DNA of 64,000 nt from Acidobacteriota bacterium. Its GTDB lineage: Bacteria; Acidobacteriota; Vicinamibacteria; Vicinamibacterales; UBA2999. Position 1 is the first letter of the stretch, and each line of letters starts with the position of its first letter. Location of the stretch: contig CANKJK010000001.1 in assembly GCA_947482665.1 (NCBI GenBank), positions 62,001 through 126,000 of the forward strand. Direction: 5' to 3'. The notes beneath the pieces are model-generated. The model was not told the origin of the DNA. It did not search any database and saw nothing but the letters and a program-made list of their open reading frames with translations. The translations under genes were made by a program, and so were the position numbers. This document shows positions 22,777-32,118 of the stretch, one piece after another.

Positions 22777-25266
22777 ATGCCAGCTCTTGGCTCATTCCTG
22801 CTGCTCTTCGCCTTTGTCATCTGTGCGTACGCCATAGCGGCGTCCGTGGCCGGCGCCAGGCGACGCTCCAATCGCCTGATCGAATCCGGGATCGGCGCCT
22901 TCTACTTGCTGGCGGCCGTGATGACGGTGGCGTCCGTTGTCATCATCCACGCCTTCGTGACGGGCGATTACTCGGTCAAATACGTCCAGCACTACTCGGA
23001 CTCGGTGCAGCCGCTCTTCTACAAGATCACGTCCTACTGGGGCGGGCTCGATGGCTCGATCATGTTCTGGGTCTTCATGCTGTCGATCTTCGGCAGCGTG
23101 GCGATCTTTCGCAACCGGCAGCGGCACCGCGAGCTCATTCCGTATGTGGTCGCGATCATCTCCGCCGTCGAGATGTTCTTCCTCTTCCTGACCATCATTC
23201 ACAACAATCCGTTCTCGACCTACATCACCGAGGCGCCGGTGGATGGGAAGGGGCTGAACCCACTCCTCCAGAACTTCTACATGGCGATTCATCCGCCGAC
23301 CATGTATCTGGGCTTCGTGGGTCTGACCATCCCGTATGCGTTCGGCATGGCGGCCACTATTACCGGCTATCTCGATGATTCCTGGCTGCGCGCCGTGCGC
23401 CGCTGGACGATGATCAGCTGGTTCTGCCTCTCCTTCGGTCTGACGCTGGGCATGATCTGGGCCTATGAGGAACTGGGCTGGGGCGGTTTCTGGGGCTGGG
23501 ACCCGGTGGAGAACGCCGGTTCGCTGCCGTGGTTTACGGCGACCGCGTTCCTCCATTCCGTGATGGTGCAGGAGCGGCGCGGCATGCTCCGGGTCTGGAA
23601 CGTCTCGCTCGTCACTCTGACGTTCTTCCTCACGATCTTCGGCACCTTCATGACGCGCTCTGGTGTCGTGCAGTCGGTCCATGCGTTCGGCGAGAGCAAG
23701 GAGCTGACGCAGCTCTTCAGCCTCTTCATGGTGGCGATTCTCATCTTCAGCTTCAGCTGGATCATCTATCGCCTGCCGCTGCTCAAGGCCCGCAATGAGT
23801 TCGATTCCTGGATGTCGCGTGAGGCGGCATTCCTCGCGAACAACTGGATCCTGGTGTTTGCGGCGTTCTTCATCCTCTTCGCCACGATGTTCCCGACGAT
23901 CGCCGAGGCGGTGAACGGCGAACGCCTGACGGTCGGCCCGCCCTTCTTCAACAAGTGGCTGGTGCCTGTCGGCCTGATCCTCCTGTTCCTGACCGGCTAT
24001 GGACCTCTGCTCGCGTGGCGGAAGACGGCGCTGCCGAGTCTGCGGAACCAGTTCCTGGTCCCCACGGTCTCAGGACTCGTCGTCGGTGGAGCCGTGGTGG
24101 CTCTGGGTGTCCGTTTGTGGAGTTCCGGACTCTGCTTCGCGCTGAGCGGCTTTGTCGCCGGCACGATCGCGCAGGAGTTCTGGCGGGGCGCGAAGGTCCG
24201 GCAGGGCAATACCGGGACGGACGTCTTCACCGCGCTGGTCGGTTTGGTCTCGCGGAACAAGCGGCGCTACGGCGGGTACATCGTCCACGTCGGGATCACG
24301 CTGATGTTCCTGGGCTTCGCGGGTGCCGGCTTCCAGAAGGAGGAGACCGTCCTGCTCAAGCCCGGCCAGTCCGCCACCCTCGGTGGGTACACCGTGCTGA
24401 TGGACAAGCTGTCGGTGACCGACGACGGGCAGAAGCAGATGACGACGACCCACGTCACCGTGACAAAGGACGGGAAGCCCTTCGCCAAGATGTATCCCGC
24501 GCGGTGGGCCTTCCGCAAACATGAAGGGGAGCCGACCACGGAGGTCGCCATCCACCGTGGCTTTGCGGAAGACCTCTACCTGGTTCAGGCCGGGGCGGAT
24601 GTCGGCTCACAGACGGCGAGCATCAAGATCGTCATCAACCCGCTGGTGAACTGGATCTGGTTTGGTTTCGGCGTCCTCGCCATCGGCACCGGCATCGCGA
24701 TGCTGCCTGAACAGGTCCTCGCCCTGGCAGCGGCAAAGGTGCCCGAAGGGGCTGCGACGGCGGGTGCCGTGCTGCTGGCCGTGGTGTTGGCCGCGCCGGC
24801 GCTTCGTGCGCAGGAGGCTGCGCCGCCGGCGGTCACCCAGGAGCACATGGGCGTGCCAGGCGCCATCTCGCCTTCGAAGAACGCGCTCGAGGAACAGATG
24901 CGCCATGAGATGGCCTGCATCTGCGGTGCGTGCGGGCACGAACCGCTCACCAAGTGCACGTGTAGTCAGGCGGAGGATATGCGGACCGCACTCCGAGGGC
25001 AGATCGACGCTGGCAAGTCGAAGGACGAGATCATCTCCCACTTCACGGCCCTCTACGGCGGAACGCATTTCCTCGGTGCCCCTGTCGATAAGGGGTTCAA
25101 CCGTCTGGCCTGGCTGCTTCCCTATGTGGTCGGGGGCGTCGGGCTCGTGACCGTAACCACTATCGCGCGGAAGTGGACCCGCCCGGCCGCGGCCGGGCCG
25201 GCCGATGCGCCGATTGACGCGACACTGAACAACCGGCTTGATGATGAACTCCGCGACCTCGACTGA
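22777..25266 (+). CDS. ccmF: CcmF heme lyase fused to a CcmH-like domain
   Basis: The 829-residue product is longer than usual CcmF (about 650). Residues 1-650 form the multispanning CcmF core, with the heme-handling motif WGGFWGWDPVEN at 235-246 and conserved His in IHPPTMYLG. After a hydrophobic stretch near 660-685, residues 700-800 resemble CcmH/CycL: a Cys cluster ACICGAC (714-719), CTC, QAEDMR and a final membrane helix. CcmH normally has LRCxxC and reduces apocytochrome Cys. The fusion would join heme delivery and apoprotein reduction in one chain. The start at 22777 has GAAGAGG upstream. The stop overlaps the next gene. Confidence 0.9.
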   Translation: MPALGSFLLLFAFVICAYAIAASVAGARRRSNRLIESGIGAFYLLAAVMTVASVVIIHAFVTGDYSVKYVQHYSDSVQPLFYKITSYWGGLDGSIMFWVFMLSIFGSVAIFRNRQRHRELIPYVVAIISAVEMFFLFLTIIHNNPFSTYITEAPVDGKGLNPLLQNFYMAIHPPTMYLGFVGLTIPYAFGMAATITGYLDDSWLRAVRRWTMISWFCLSFGLTLGMIWAYEELGWGGFWGWDPVENAGSLPWFTATAFLHSVMVQERRGMLRVWNVSLVTLTFFLTIFGTFMTRSGVVQSVHAFGESKELTQLFSLFMVAILIFSFSWIIYRLPLLKARNEFDSWMSREAAFLANNWILVFAAFFILFATMFPTIAEAVNGERLTVGPPFFNKWLVPVGLILLFLTGYGPLLAWRKTALPSLRNQFLVPTVSGLVVGGAVVALGVRLWSSGLCFALSGFVAGTIAQEFWRGAKVRQGNTGTDVFTALVGLVSRNKRRYGGYIVHVGITLMFLGFAGAGFQKEETVLLKPGQSATLGGYTVLMDKLSVTDDGQKQMTTTHVTVTKDGKPFAKMYPARWAFRKHEGEPTTEVAIHRGFAEDLYLVQAGADVGSQTASIKIVINPLVNWIWFGFGVLAIGTGIAMLPEQVLALAAAKVPEGAATAGAVLLAVVLAAPALRAQEAAPPAVTQEHMGVPGAISPSKNALEEQMRHEMACICGACGHEPLTKCTCSQAEDMRTALRGQIDAGKSKDEIISHFTALYGGTHFLGAPVDKGFNRLAWLLPYVVGGVGLVTVTTIARKWTRPAAAGPADAPIDATLNNRLDDELRDLD

Positions 25267-25786
25267 GTCCTTCCAACCCTGGCAATTCTTTGCGTTGTCC
25301 GGCCTTGCGGCCGCGACGGCGCTCGTCTTCCTCGCGGTCTTTGTCTGGCATGTGGATCGGCCCGCGGCCATCCTGCTGAGCCTGATCGTGGCGGCGGCAG
25401 CATTCGCCGGGTATACGGCGTGGCGAACGGCCGCACCGCTGGCCGGTGATGAGGGCGCCTCGACCCCGGTGTCAGTCGGCGGCCGGACCCGCGCGGTGCT
25501 TGAGCGGGAGAAGCTCCTGACGCTGCGCGCGATCAAGGATCTGGAATTCGATCGCGCGATGGGGAAGGTGTCCGAAATTGACTTCGCCGAGATGACCGGG
25601 CGGCTGCGGTCCCGCGCGGTGGGGTTGATCCGCCAACTCGATTCCACGGTGAGTTACCGGGATGCGATTGACCGGGAGGTGGCGCGACGCCAGGTGGCCT
25701 TCGCGCCCTGTGCCGCCTGCGGCACAGGCAATGATGCCGATGCGAAGTTCTGCAAGTCGTGCGGCGCGGCGCTGGGGGTTCGGTAA
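25244..25786 (+). CDS. membrane protein with C-terminal zinc ribbon in ccm operon
   Basis: The 180-residue product has two hydrophobic helices (about 14-34 and 40-58), a helical middle region, and a C-terminal zinc ribbon with Cys in CAACG and CKSCG. It overlaps ccmF by 23 bases. ATG codons at 25241 and 25244 and a TTG at 25238 are all possible starts. Two helices followed by a coil recall the N-terminal part of CcmI, the apocytochrome chaperone, but the zinc ribbon is not part of CcmI. A CcmI-like role is inferred from position only. Confidence 0.75.
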   Translation: MNSATSTESFQPWQFFALSGLAAATALVFLAVFVWHVDRPAAILLSLIVAAAAFAGYTAWRTAAPLAGDEGASTPVSVGGRTRAVLEREKLLTLRAIKDLEFDRAMGKVSEIDFAEMTGRLRSRAVGLIRQLDSTVSYRDAIDREVARRQVAFAPCAACGTGNDADAKFCKSCGAALGVR

Positions 25787-27018
25787 TGCGCGGATATCGT
25801 GCGGGCGTATTCGTGCTGGTGCTGAGTCTGCTGGCCACAGCGGCAGGCGCGCAGGTCAATATGCCGGATCCGTCGATGATCAACGGGCGGGCCTTGCCTG
25901 CGCCGGAACTGCCGGACGGCACTGTGTCGGTGCGGACCGTGAAGGAATCGGTCGGCAACAACCTCACGGGGCAGAAGGTGACCGTGACCGCCGGATCAGT
26001 GACCAAGTCAGGTTCCACGGACGAACAGGGCCGCGCGATGTTCACCGGGCTGCCCGCTGGCGCGCAGGCCACCGCGCACGCCGCTGTTGCCGGCGAGGCG
26101 CTGGACTCGCAGCCGTTCGAGGTGCCGGCAAAGGGTGGTATCCGGATCATTCTGATCTCCGGGGTCAAAGAAGCGGCCGAACGGAAGGCGCGCGAGCAGG
26201 CAGCTGAAGCGGCGGCGCCACCAACAAAGGGCACGGTCGTCTTCGGCGGCGACTCCCGCGTCATGATGGAGTTTCGGGACGACGAACTGCGCGTGTTCTA
26301 TCTGCTCGATATCGTCAACAGTGCGCGGACCCGCGTCGACATCGGGGGACCGCTCGTGCTTGACCTGCCGAAGGATGCCGAGCACGTCACGATTCTCGAC
26401 GGCTCCACCACCTCGGCGACGGCAAAGGGCACCCGCGTGACGGTCGTGGGGCCGTTTCCTGCGGGCTCCACGCCGCTGCAGATTGCCTTCGGTCTGCCGT
26501 CCGGTAATGGCACGGTGACGATCACGCAGTCCTGGCCAGCGCGCCTGCAGCAAGTGCTGGCCATGGTCCAGAAGGTTCCGAATCTCCAGATCAGCTCTCC
26601 CCAGATTGCCGAGAAGGATGAGGCCCGCGCCCAGAGCGGCGTGCCCTACATTCTTGGTGGCGGTCCCGGTATTGCTGCCGGTGCCGCGACTGTCATTACG
26701 CTCACCGGTCTTCCCGTGCATCCGATCTGGCCGAGGAATGTGACGCTGGCCCTGGCCGTGCTCATTCTGCTGGCCGGCGCCTGGTTCGCCTGGTCGGGCT
26801 CTGCCGAGACGGTCCTCGACGCGCAGCGTCTGCGCGACCGCCGGGAGTCGCTGCTGGCGGAGTTGGTGAAGCTTGACGAGCAGCACCGGTCTGGCCGCGT
26901 GGATGGCTCGAAGTACGCCGCCCGCCGGCACAGGCTCGTCGCTGATCTGGAGCGCGTCTACGGGGAACTGGACGGCGTCCCGGGCGGCCGGTCGGGAGGC
27001 GGCGAGGCCGTCGCTTGA
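25786..27018 (+). CDS. secreted membrane-anchored protein in ccm operon, unknown
   Basis: The 410-residue product has a signal peptide, an Ig-like/carboxypeptidase-regulatory region (about 40-125), a further beta-rich periplasmic region, one membrane helix near 320-340 (ALAVLILLAGAWFAW), and a C-terminal cytoplasmic coiled-coil (about 345-400) with many Arg, Glu and Leu. It overlaps its neighbours on both sides (TAATG before, TTGA after), so it is firmly in the ccm operon. No family with a known role was recognised. It could bind apocytochrome or heme; this is only a guess from position. Confidence 0.75.
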   Translation: MRGYRAGVFVLVLSLLATAAGAQVNMPDPSMINGRALPAPELPDGTVSVRTVKESVGNNLTGQKVTVTAGSVTKSGSTDEQGRAMFTGLPAGAQATAHAAVAGEALDSQPFEVPAKGGIRIILISGVKEAAERKAREQAAEAAAPPTKGTVVFGGDSRVMMEFRDDELRVFYLLDIVNSARTRVDIGGPLVLDLPKDAEHVTILDGSTTSATAKGTRVTVVGPFPAGSTPLQIAFGLPSGNGTVTITQSWPARLQQVLAMVQKVPNLQISSPQIAEKDEARAQSGVPYILGGGPGIAAGAATVITLTGLPVHPIWPRNVTLALAVLILLAGAWFAWSGSAETVLDAQRLRDRRESLLAELVKLDEQHRSGRVDGSKYAARRHRLVADLERVYGELDGVPGGRSGGGEAVA

Positions 27019-27755
27019 CCGTCGCTGGATTCGATCACCTGGCCGTCAGTGACCTCTCCCGGCACTTCGGCCGCCGCCGGGCACTTTCCAACGTCACGTT
27101 TCAGGCGACCGCAGGCTCCATCCTCGGCCTGCTTGGCCCCAACGGCGCGGGCAAGTCGACGCTGATCTCGATGCTGGCGACGCTCCTCAAGCCCACATCC
27201 GGCACGATCCGGTATGGCTCGCTCGCCACGATTCAGGGTGCCGCGGACATGACCGGGGCGTCGGCGTCTGCGTTGCGGGGCGCCATCGGGATGCTGGGGC
27301 ACGACCTGTACCTCTATCCTGAACTCACGGCGGCGGAGAACCTGACGTTCTTCGCGGCGCTGTACGGCGCCGCGGATCCTCGCACCGACGCGTTGCGCGC
27401 GCTGGAGCGCGCCCGTCTCGCCGATCGGGCTCACGACCCGGTCGGGAGCTTTTCCCGAGGCATGCGGCAGCGGGTCGCGCTCGAGCGCGCGCTCATTCAT
27501 GGCCCCCGTCTGGTGCTCCTTGATGAGCCGTTCACCGGTCTCGATGACCGGTCCGTTGCGGCACTGACGGCGCGCCTCCGGGAGCTGCGTGGCGAGGGAC
27601 GGATCATCCTGCTGGCGACCCATGACCTGGACCTGGCCGAGGGGCTCTTCGACCAGGCGGTATTCATTCGCGACGGCCGGATGGTGGAACTGGCGACGCA
27701 ACCGCAGGCCCTGCGCACGCTGTATCAGTCAGTGATGGGGCAGCCGCAGGCATGA
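27015..27755 (+). CDS. ccmA: CcmA heme-export ABC ATPase
   Basis: The 246-residue ABC ATPase has Walker A GPNGAGKST, a signature FSRGMRQR in place of LSGGQ, and Walker B LVLLDEP followed by the THD switch. It begins at a TTG overlapping the upstream stop codon, and ends in a four-base overlap with ccmB. With CcmB, CcmC and CcmD it releases holo-CcmE. FSRGMRQR is a common CcmA-type signature. Confidence 0.92.
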   Translation: MTVAGFDHLAVSDLSRHFGRRRALSNVTFQATAGSILGLLGPNGAGKSTLISMLATLLKPTSGTIRYGSLATIQGAADMTGASASALRGAIGMLGHDLYLYPELTAAENLTFFAALYGAADPRTDALRALERARLADRAHDPVGSFSRGMRQRVALERALIHGPRLVLLDEPFTGLDDRSVAALTARLRELRGEGRIILLATHDLDLAEGLFDQAVFIRDGRMVELATQPQALRTLYQSVMGQPQA

Positions 27756-28435
27756 GCCGCTTCTTCCGCGTCGCCTGGATCGTGCTCCGCAAGGACCTCA
27801 CCGTCGAAATGCGGAGCCTGGAGATCTTCTCCACGTCGCTGTTCTTCGCGGTGTCGGTCGTTCTCTTCTTCGCGGTGGCCTTCGTGCAGGAAGGGCGCGC
27901 CCTCGACGGCGCCGCCGCAGGGATTCTGTGGATCGCGGTGGCGTTTGCCGGCACGCTCGCGCTCGGCCGGACCTTTGAGCGCGAGCGCCAGGCCGAGACG
28001 CTGCGGGCGTTGCTGCTGGCGCCGGCGGACCGGCCCGCGATCTATGTGGGGAAGCTGCTCGGCATCATCGCCCTGTTGCTGGTGACCGAGGTCGTCCTGC
28101 TGCCGCTCATCGCGTACCTGTTTCAGGCCGGCTTCTTCTCTCATCTCCTCTGGCTGGCCGCGATCCTGCTGGCGGGCACCGTGGGCTACTGCGCCGTCGG
28201 CACGCTCTTCGCCGCCATGCTGGTGCGCGCGCGCAGCCGCGACGTGCTGCTGCCGATCCTGTTGTATCCCATCGCGATTCCGGTCATCATTGCCGGCGTT
28301 CGGGCCACGGCCACGCTGGTGGCGCCTGAGTTCGATGTGGCGCTCGCGCGCTTCTGGCTCTCGTTGATGGCGGCCTACGACGTGGTGTTTGTCACCCTCG
28401 CCCTGTGGTCGTTTGAACCTCTGATGACGGACTGA
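27752..28435 (+). CDS. ccmB: CcmB heme-export permease
   Basis: The 227-residue product has six hydrophobic segments, opens with VLRKDLTVEMRSLEIFSTSL, and contains ERERQAETLRALLLAP, a CcmB hallmark. It forms the membrane part of the CcmAB complex. The ATGA overlap with ccmA couples the two. Full length. Confidence 0.94.
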   Translation: MSRFFRVAWIVLRKDLTVEMRSLEIFSTSLFFAVSVVLFFAVAFVQEGRALDGAAAGILWIAVAFAGTLALGRTFERERQAETLRALLLAPADRPAIYVGKLLGIIALLLVTEVVLLPLIAYLFQAGFFSHLLWLAAILLAGTVGYCAVGTLFAAMLVRARSRDVLLPILLYPIAIPVIIAGVRATATLVAPEFDVALARFWLSLMAAYDVVFVTLALWSFEPLMTD

Positions 28436-28440
28436 CGCTC

Positions 28441-29094
28441 ATGCCCAAGTGGTTCACGCCTGCCTCGGTGATCTGCGCGTTGATGTTTGCGGTCTCGCCG
28501 CTGCTCATCGCCAACGCCCCGTTCGAGTCGACGATGGGGCTCGTGCAGAAGATTTCCTACTACCACATGCCCTCGGCGTGGATCTTCCTGATCGCGGGCA
28601 TTGTCTGTGGCGTGGCGAGCATCCGGTATCTCTTCCAGGGGAATCTCTCGCAGGATCGGCTGGCGCAGGCCGCGGCTGAGCTGGTGGTGCTCTTCGGCGC
28701 GCTGGCGATTGTGACCGGGCCGCTCTGGGCACGAAAGGCCTGGGGGGTCTGGTGGCAGTGGGACGTCAGGTTGACCTCAAGCCTGATGGGGTGGATGGTC
28801 TCCGTCGCCTACGTGCTGGTGCGAAAGTACGGCGGCCCAGGGTCCGACAAGCTCGCCGCGGGCCTGGCCCTCTTCGGGATGGCCAACGTTCCCTTCATCT
28901 ATATCTCGGTGAACTACTGGCGCACGATTCATCCGAAGACGTCGGTGGTGCCGAAGCTGCCACTGCAGATGGGGATTCCGTTCTGGTTCTGCGTGGTGGC
29001 GTTCGTGCTGCTGTTCACGCTGCTCTTGCGGTTGCGCGTGCGTCTCGAGGAGCAGCGTGCCCGCGTTGACGAACTCTATCTGGCCCTGGACTGA
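28441..29094 (+). CDS. ccmC: CcmC heme-handling protein
   Basis: The 217-residue product has six membrane helices and the tryptophan-rich motif WGVWWQWDVRLT with flanking conserved His (YYHMPSAW and TIHPK). CcmC loads heme onto CcmE. It lies five bases after ccmB. Confidence 0.95.
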   Translation: MPKWFTPASVICALMFAVSPLLIANAPFESTMGLVQKISYYHMPSAWIFLIAGIVCGVASIRYLFQGNLSQDRLAQAAAELVVLFGALAIVTGPLWARKAWGVWWQWDVRLTSSLMGWMVSVAYVLVRKYGGPGSDKLAAGLALFGMANVPFIYISVNYWRTIHPKTSVVPKLPLQMGIPFWFCVVAFVLLFTLLLRLRVRLEEQRARVDELYLALD

Positions 29095-29098
29095 TCCG

Positions 29099-29383
29099 AT
29101 GATGACCCGTCTCCGCCGCCTTGCCCCCGTTCTCGCCCTCGCCGCGCTGCTGAGCCATGCGCCGGCTGTCTCGGCCCAGCAGGCCCCGCAGCAGATGGAC
29201 GAGTTCGTGCCGATCGACAAGCTGCCGCAGCAGGAGCAGATTCCGGCGGCCAACCTGCTGATTCCTGCCTACGCTTTCGTGTGGATCGCGGTCTTGGTGT
29301 ACGTCGGATCGATTGCGCGCCGGCTCGGTGGCGTGCAGCGGGACGTGGAGCGCCTGGAAGCCGACCTGAAGGCGCGGAAGTAA
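29099..29383 (+). CDS. ccmD: CcmD-like small membrane protein
   Basis: The 94-residue product has a signal-like first helix, a periplasmic Gln/Pro-rich stretch, and a second helix AYAFVWIAVLVYVGSIARRL followed by a short coiled coil. The second half matches CcmD, which stabilises the CcmC-CcmE complex. The extra N-terminal secretion signal makes it longer than the roughly 65-residue E. coli CcmD. It lies directly after ccmC. Two adjacent ATG codons (29099 and 29102) could start it. Confidence 0.75.
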   Translation: MMTRLRRLAPVLALAALLSHAPAVSAQQAPQQMDEFVPIDKLPQQEQIPAANLLIPAYAFVWIAVLVYVGSIARRLGGVQRDVERLEADLKARK

Positions 29384-29390
29384 GCGCCCC

Positions 29391-29543
29391 ATGCCCACCG
29401 CCGCGCATTTCATCTACATCCCGGGTGTACTGCTGCTCGGCATCGTGCTGGGCTTCATTCTCGGGTCCCGTGCGGCGGCGGACGCGCAGGCGGTTGACGC
29501 GAAGCGTCGGCAGGAGCGCGCCGCACGAGAGCGCCAGCCCTAG
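29391..29543 (+). CDS. tiny single-helix membrane protein at end of ccm operon
   Basis: A 50-residue reading frame starts at an ATG eight bases after ccmD. One membrane helix (GVLLLGIVLGFILGSRAAA) is preceded by PTAAHFIYIP and followed by a basic, charged tail. The close spacing and clean helix argue for a real small protein. The IPGxxxGxxLGF type of helix resembles short ccm-associated proteins, but no function is assigned. Confidence 0.6.
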   Translation: MPTAAHFIYIPGVLLLGIVLGFILGSRAAADAQAVDAKRRQERAARERQP

Positions 29544-29555
29544 AGGCCGTCCGGG

Positions 29556-30302
29556 TTAACGGGAATCGGGTCCGATTCTCGAAATCAGGATGGGCGGCAG
29601 TTCAGCCGCCCGCATCTTCCGACGTGTTTCCGCGGCGTCGTACTCCACCCGGTGCAAGTCACAGGTGTTTGCGGTGGTGTCGAGCAGCGCAAATGCGGCG
29701 CGCCAGTCGCCGTCGCGTGGCTGTCCCACTGACCCTGGATTGATCATCCACGCCGCAGTGCCCGCCAGCGTGACTGTAAGCGGGGCCGTGCCGCGTGGCG
29801 CAACCAGCTGTGCCGCGTCCGCGCTGCGTCCGAAGGCCCCGGCGACGTGGGTGTGCCCAAAGAGGCACACACGCCTGGTGGCAGCCTGACCGGCGAACTC
29901 CGCATCCTTGGCCGTGAACACGTAGGTATCCTCGTTGCGCGGAGAACCGTGACAGATCTGGACGTCGGCGTCGATGATCATCGGTCCCATAGGCAGGGCC
30001 GAGAGCACGCGAAGGGTATCGGGCGTCAACTGTCGCGCCGTCCACCGGATGGCGGTCTGCGCATGAGGATTGAACTCGTCGTCCGAGGTGAGCCCGGCAG
30101 CGACACGGTCGTGGTTGCCGCGGATGACCGTGGCCCTGGGCAGGCTCAGTACGCGAACGAGCACTGCGACAGGGTCGGGGCCATAGCCGACCAGATCGCC
30201 GAGCACGAGCGTGCGGTCGGCGCGCAGGTCGGCGGCCGCGGCCAGCACGGCCTCGGTGGCTTCCAGGTTGGCGTGGAGATCGCTCAGGACGAGATAGCGC
30301 AC
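29556..30302 (-). CDS. calcineurin-like metallophosphoesterase
   Basis: The 248-residue product has the metal-binding blocks in order: SDLHANLEA, LGDLVGYGPDP, RGNHD and FGHTH. The VGYGPDP form places it with the bacterial metallophosphatases that act on cyclic or small phosphodiesters. The GTG at 30302 is used because SDLH begins eight residues later; longer in-frame extensions would overlap aroK in another frame. It follows aroK by 13 bases and ends convergently with the ccm operon. Confidence 0.9.
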   Translation of the reverse strand: MRYLVLSDLHANLEATEAVLAAAADLRADRTLVLGDLVGYGPDPVAVLVRVLSLPRATVIRGNHDRVAAGLTSDDEFNPHAQTAIRWTARQLTPDTLRVLSALPMGPMIIDADVQICHGSPRNEDTYVFTAKDAEFAGQAATRRVCLFGHTHVAGAFGRSADAAQLVAPRGTAPLTVTLAGTAAWMINPGSVGQPRDGDWRAAFALLDTTANTCDLHRVEYDAAETRRKMRAAELPPILISRIGPDSR

Positions 30303-30315
30303 GGGATTGTCCGGC

Positions 30316-30813
30316 CTAGAACCCGATCCACTCCAGCAGGCGCTCGACGACTTCGTGGAGCGGGCGGGAGGCGTCGATACGGACATGGGCCAATTGGTAG
30401 GCGGCCTGGCGTCGTGCGTAGAGCTGCTCGAGTTGCGCGCGGTCCGCGGCCAGCGGCCGGCGGCCGTCCTGGGGAATTCGTTCGATGACTTTGGCGAGGG
30501 GAATATCCAGCCAGGCGACGGCGCCTGCGGCCAGCATCGTGGCCCGATTGTCCGGATCGATAAAGGTGCCGCCGCCGGTGGCGACCACCACCTCACGCGC
30601 CCCAGCCAGGCTCGAGACCACGTCGCGTTCCACCTGGCGGAAATAGGCCTCGCCGCTCTGCGCGAAGATGGCCGCGACGGTCTTCCGTTCGCGCGCCTCG
30701 ATCAGATCGTCGACATCCTCGGCGCGCCAGCCGAGACGCCGGGCAAGGGTCCGCGAGACGCTGGACTTGCCGGCGCCCATGAAGCCCACCAGATACAACG
30801 ACTCGGCTCTCAC
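30316..30813 (-). CDS. aroK: shikimate kinase
   Basis: The 165-residue kinase has P-loop GFMGAGKSS, the shikimate-binding DVDDLIE and RQVERDV, and the ATGGGT loop. It phosphorylates shikimate at the 3-OH. Its GTG start overlaps the aroA stop by four bases, so two consecutive steps of the chorismate pathway are coupled. Confidence 0.95.
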   Translation of the reverse strand: MRAESLYLVGFMGAGKSSVSRTLARRLGWRAEDVDDLIEARERKTVAAIFAQSGEAYFRQVERDVVSSLAGAREVVVATGGGTFIDPDNRATMLAAGAVAWLDIPLAKVIERIPQDGRRPLAADRAQLEQLYARRQAAYQLAHVRIDASRPLHEVVERLLEWIGF

Positions 30814-32111
30814 GCCCGCAGGGAATCGAGGATCGTGAAGAACTCGGGGTAGGACACGGCGGCGGCACCAGCGTCCTCGATGGTCGAGGGTCCGCTGGCG
30901 CCCAGCGCCGCGATAGAGAAGGCCATGGCCAGCCGATGGTCGCCGAGCGCGTCGGCTGTGCCGCCGGTCAGACGCCCGCCGCGGACATGGAAGCCGTCCG
31001 GACGCTCGTCAATCGAGGCGCCGAGCCGGCGCAGGCCATCCGCGAGGGAGGTGATGCGGTCGCTCTCCTTCACCCGGAGCTCCGCCGCGCCGCTGACGAT
31101 GAGTTCGCCGCCCAGTGAGGCGAGGGCAGCCAGCACCGGCAGCTCGTCGATGACGCCCGGCACTTCCTCGGGCGTGATCTCGGTGACGGCAAAGCCGCCA
31201 TGCCGCACCCGGATCGTGCCGATGGGCTCGGCGGAGGTGAAGACAGTGGGGGTGACCTCGATGTCGGCGCCCATGCGGCGCAGGACGTCGATGATGCCCG
31301 TGCGCGACGGATTCAGCCCGACGCCCTCGATGGTGACCTCGGAACCCGGCAACGCAGCTGCCGCGACCATCCAGAAGGCCGCAGAGGAGATGTCGCCAGG
31401 GACGGTGAGCTGACGAGCCGTGAGGTGGTGCCCGCCGGAGACGGAGACCGTCGTGCCGGACCGGTGGACGGCGACGCCGAAGGTTTCCAGCGCGCGTTCC
31501 GTGTGGTCGCGCGTCGCGATGGCTTCCGTCACACTCGTCGTGCCCTGCGCGTGCAGACCGGCCAGGAGAATCGCGCTCTTCACCTGTGCGCTCGGCACTT
31601 CGGTGGTGTAGGCGATGGGCCGGAGGTCACGTGTGCCGGTGATCTGCAGCGGCGGACGGCCGTCGACGGATGCGATGCGCGCGCCCATCTGTTCCAGGGG
31701 CACGATCACGCGCCGCATGGGTCGGCGGCTCAGTGATTCGTCTCCGCCGATCACCGTAGTGAAGGGGTGAGCCGCCAGCAGGCCGGAGAGCATCCGCATG
31801 GTGGAGCCGGAATTGCCGGCGTCGAGTGGACCGGCCGGAGCCAGGAGTCCGCCGAGGCCGCAGCCCGTAATCGTGACGTAGAGGCCCGTGCCGGCAGGCG
31901 AGGGCTGGCGATCAATGACGGCGCCCAGGCCCGAGAGGCACCTGAGCGTGGAGGCGCAATCGCCACCCGTGGAGTATCCGTCGATGGTGGTCGTGCCGGT
32001 GGCGAGGGCGCCGAGCAGTGCGTAGCGATGGGATATGGACTTATCGCCGGGAAGCTGGACGCGCCCACGCACCCGTGCGGCCGGCTCGACCGTAACGGCG
32101 CGCGAGGACAT
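30810..32111 (-). CDS. aroA: EPSP synthase
   Basis: The 433-residue product has LPGDKSISHRYALLGALA near the start, LDAGNSGSTMRML for phosphoenolpyruvate binding, and RVKESDR and GDHRLAMAF near the end, all typical of 3-phosphoshikimate 1-carboxyvinyltransferase. The ATG at 32111 is preferred: TATAGT lies seven bases upstream, so the mRNA should be leaderless. A TTG at 32129 would lie upstream of that predicted transcript start. Confidence 0.95.
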   Translation of the reverse strand: MSSRAVTVEPAARVRGRVQLPGDKSISHRYALLGALATGTTTIDGYSTGGDCASTLRCLSGLGAVIDRQPSPAGTGLYVTITGCGLGGLLAPAGPLDAGNSGSTMRMLSGLLAAHPFTTVIGGDESLSRRPMRRVIVPLEQMGARIASVDGRPPLQITGTRDLRPIAYTTEVPSAQVKSAILLAGLHAQGTTSVTEAIATRDHTERALETFGVAVHRSGTTVSVSGGHHLTARQLTVPGDISSAAFWMVAAAALPGSEVTIEGVGLNPSRTGIIDVLRRMGADIEVTPTVFTSAEPIGTIRVRHGGFAVTEITPEEVPGVIDELPVLAALASLGGELIVSGAAELRVKESDRITSLADGLRRLGASIDERPDGFHVRGGRLTGGTADALGDHRLAMAFSIAALGASGPSTIEDAGAAAVSYPEFFTILDSLRA

Positions 32112-32118
32112 GTCAGCG

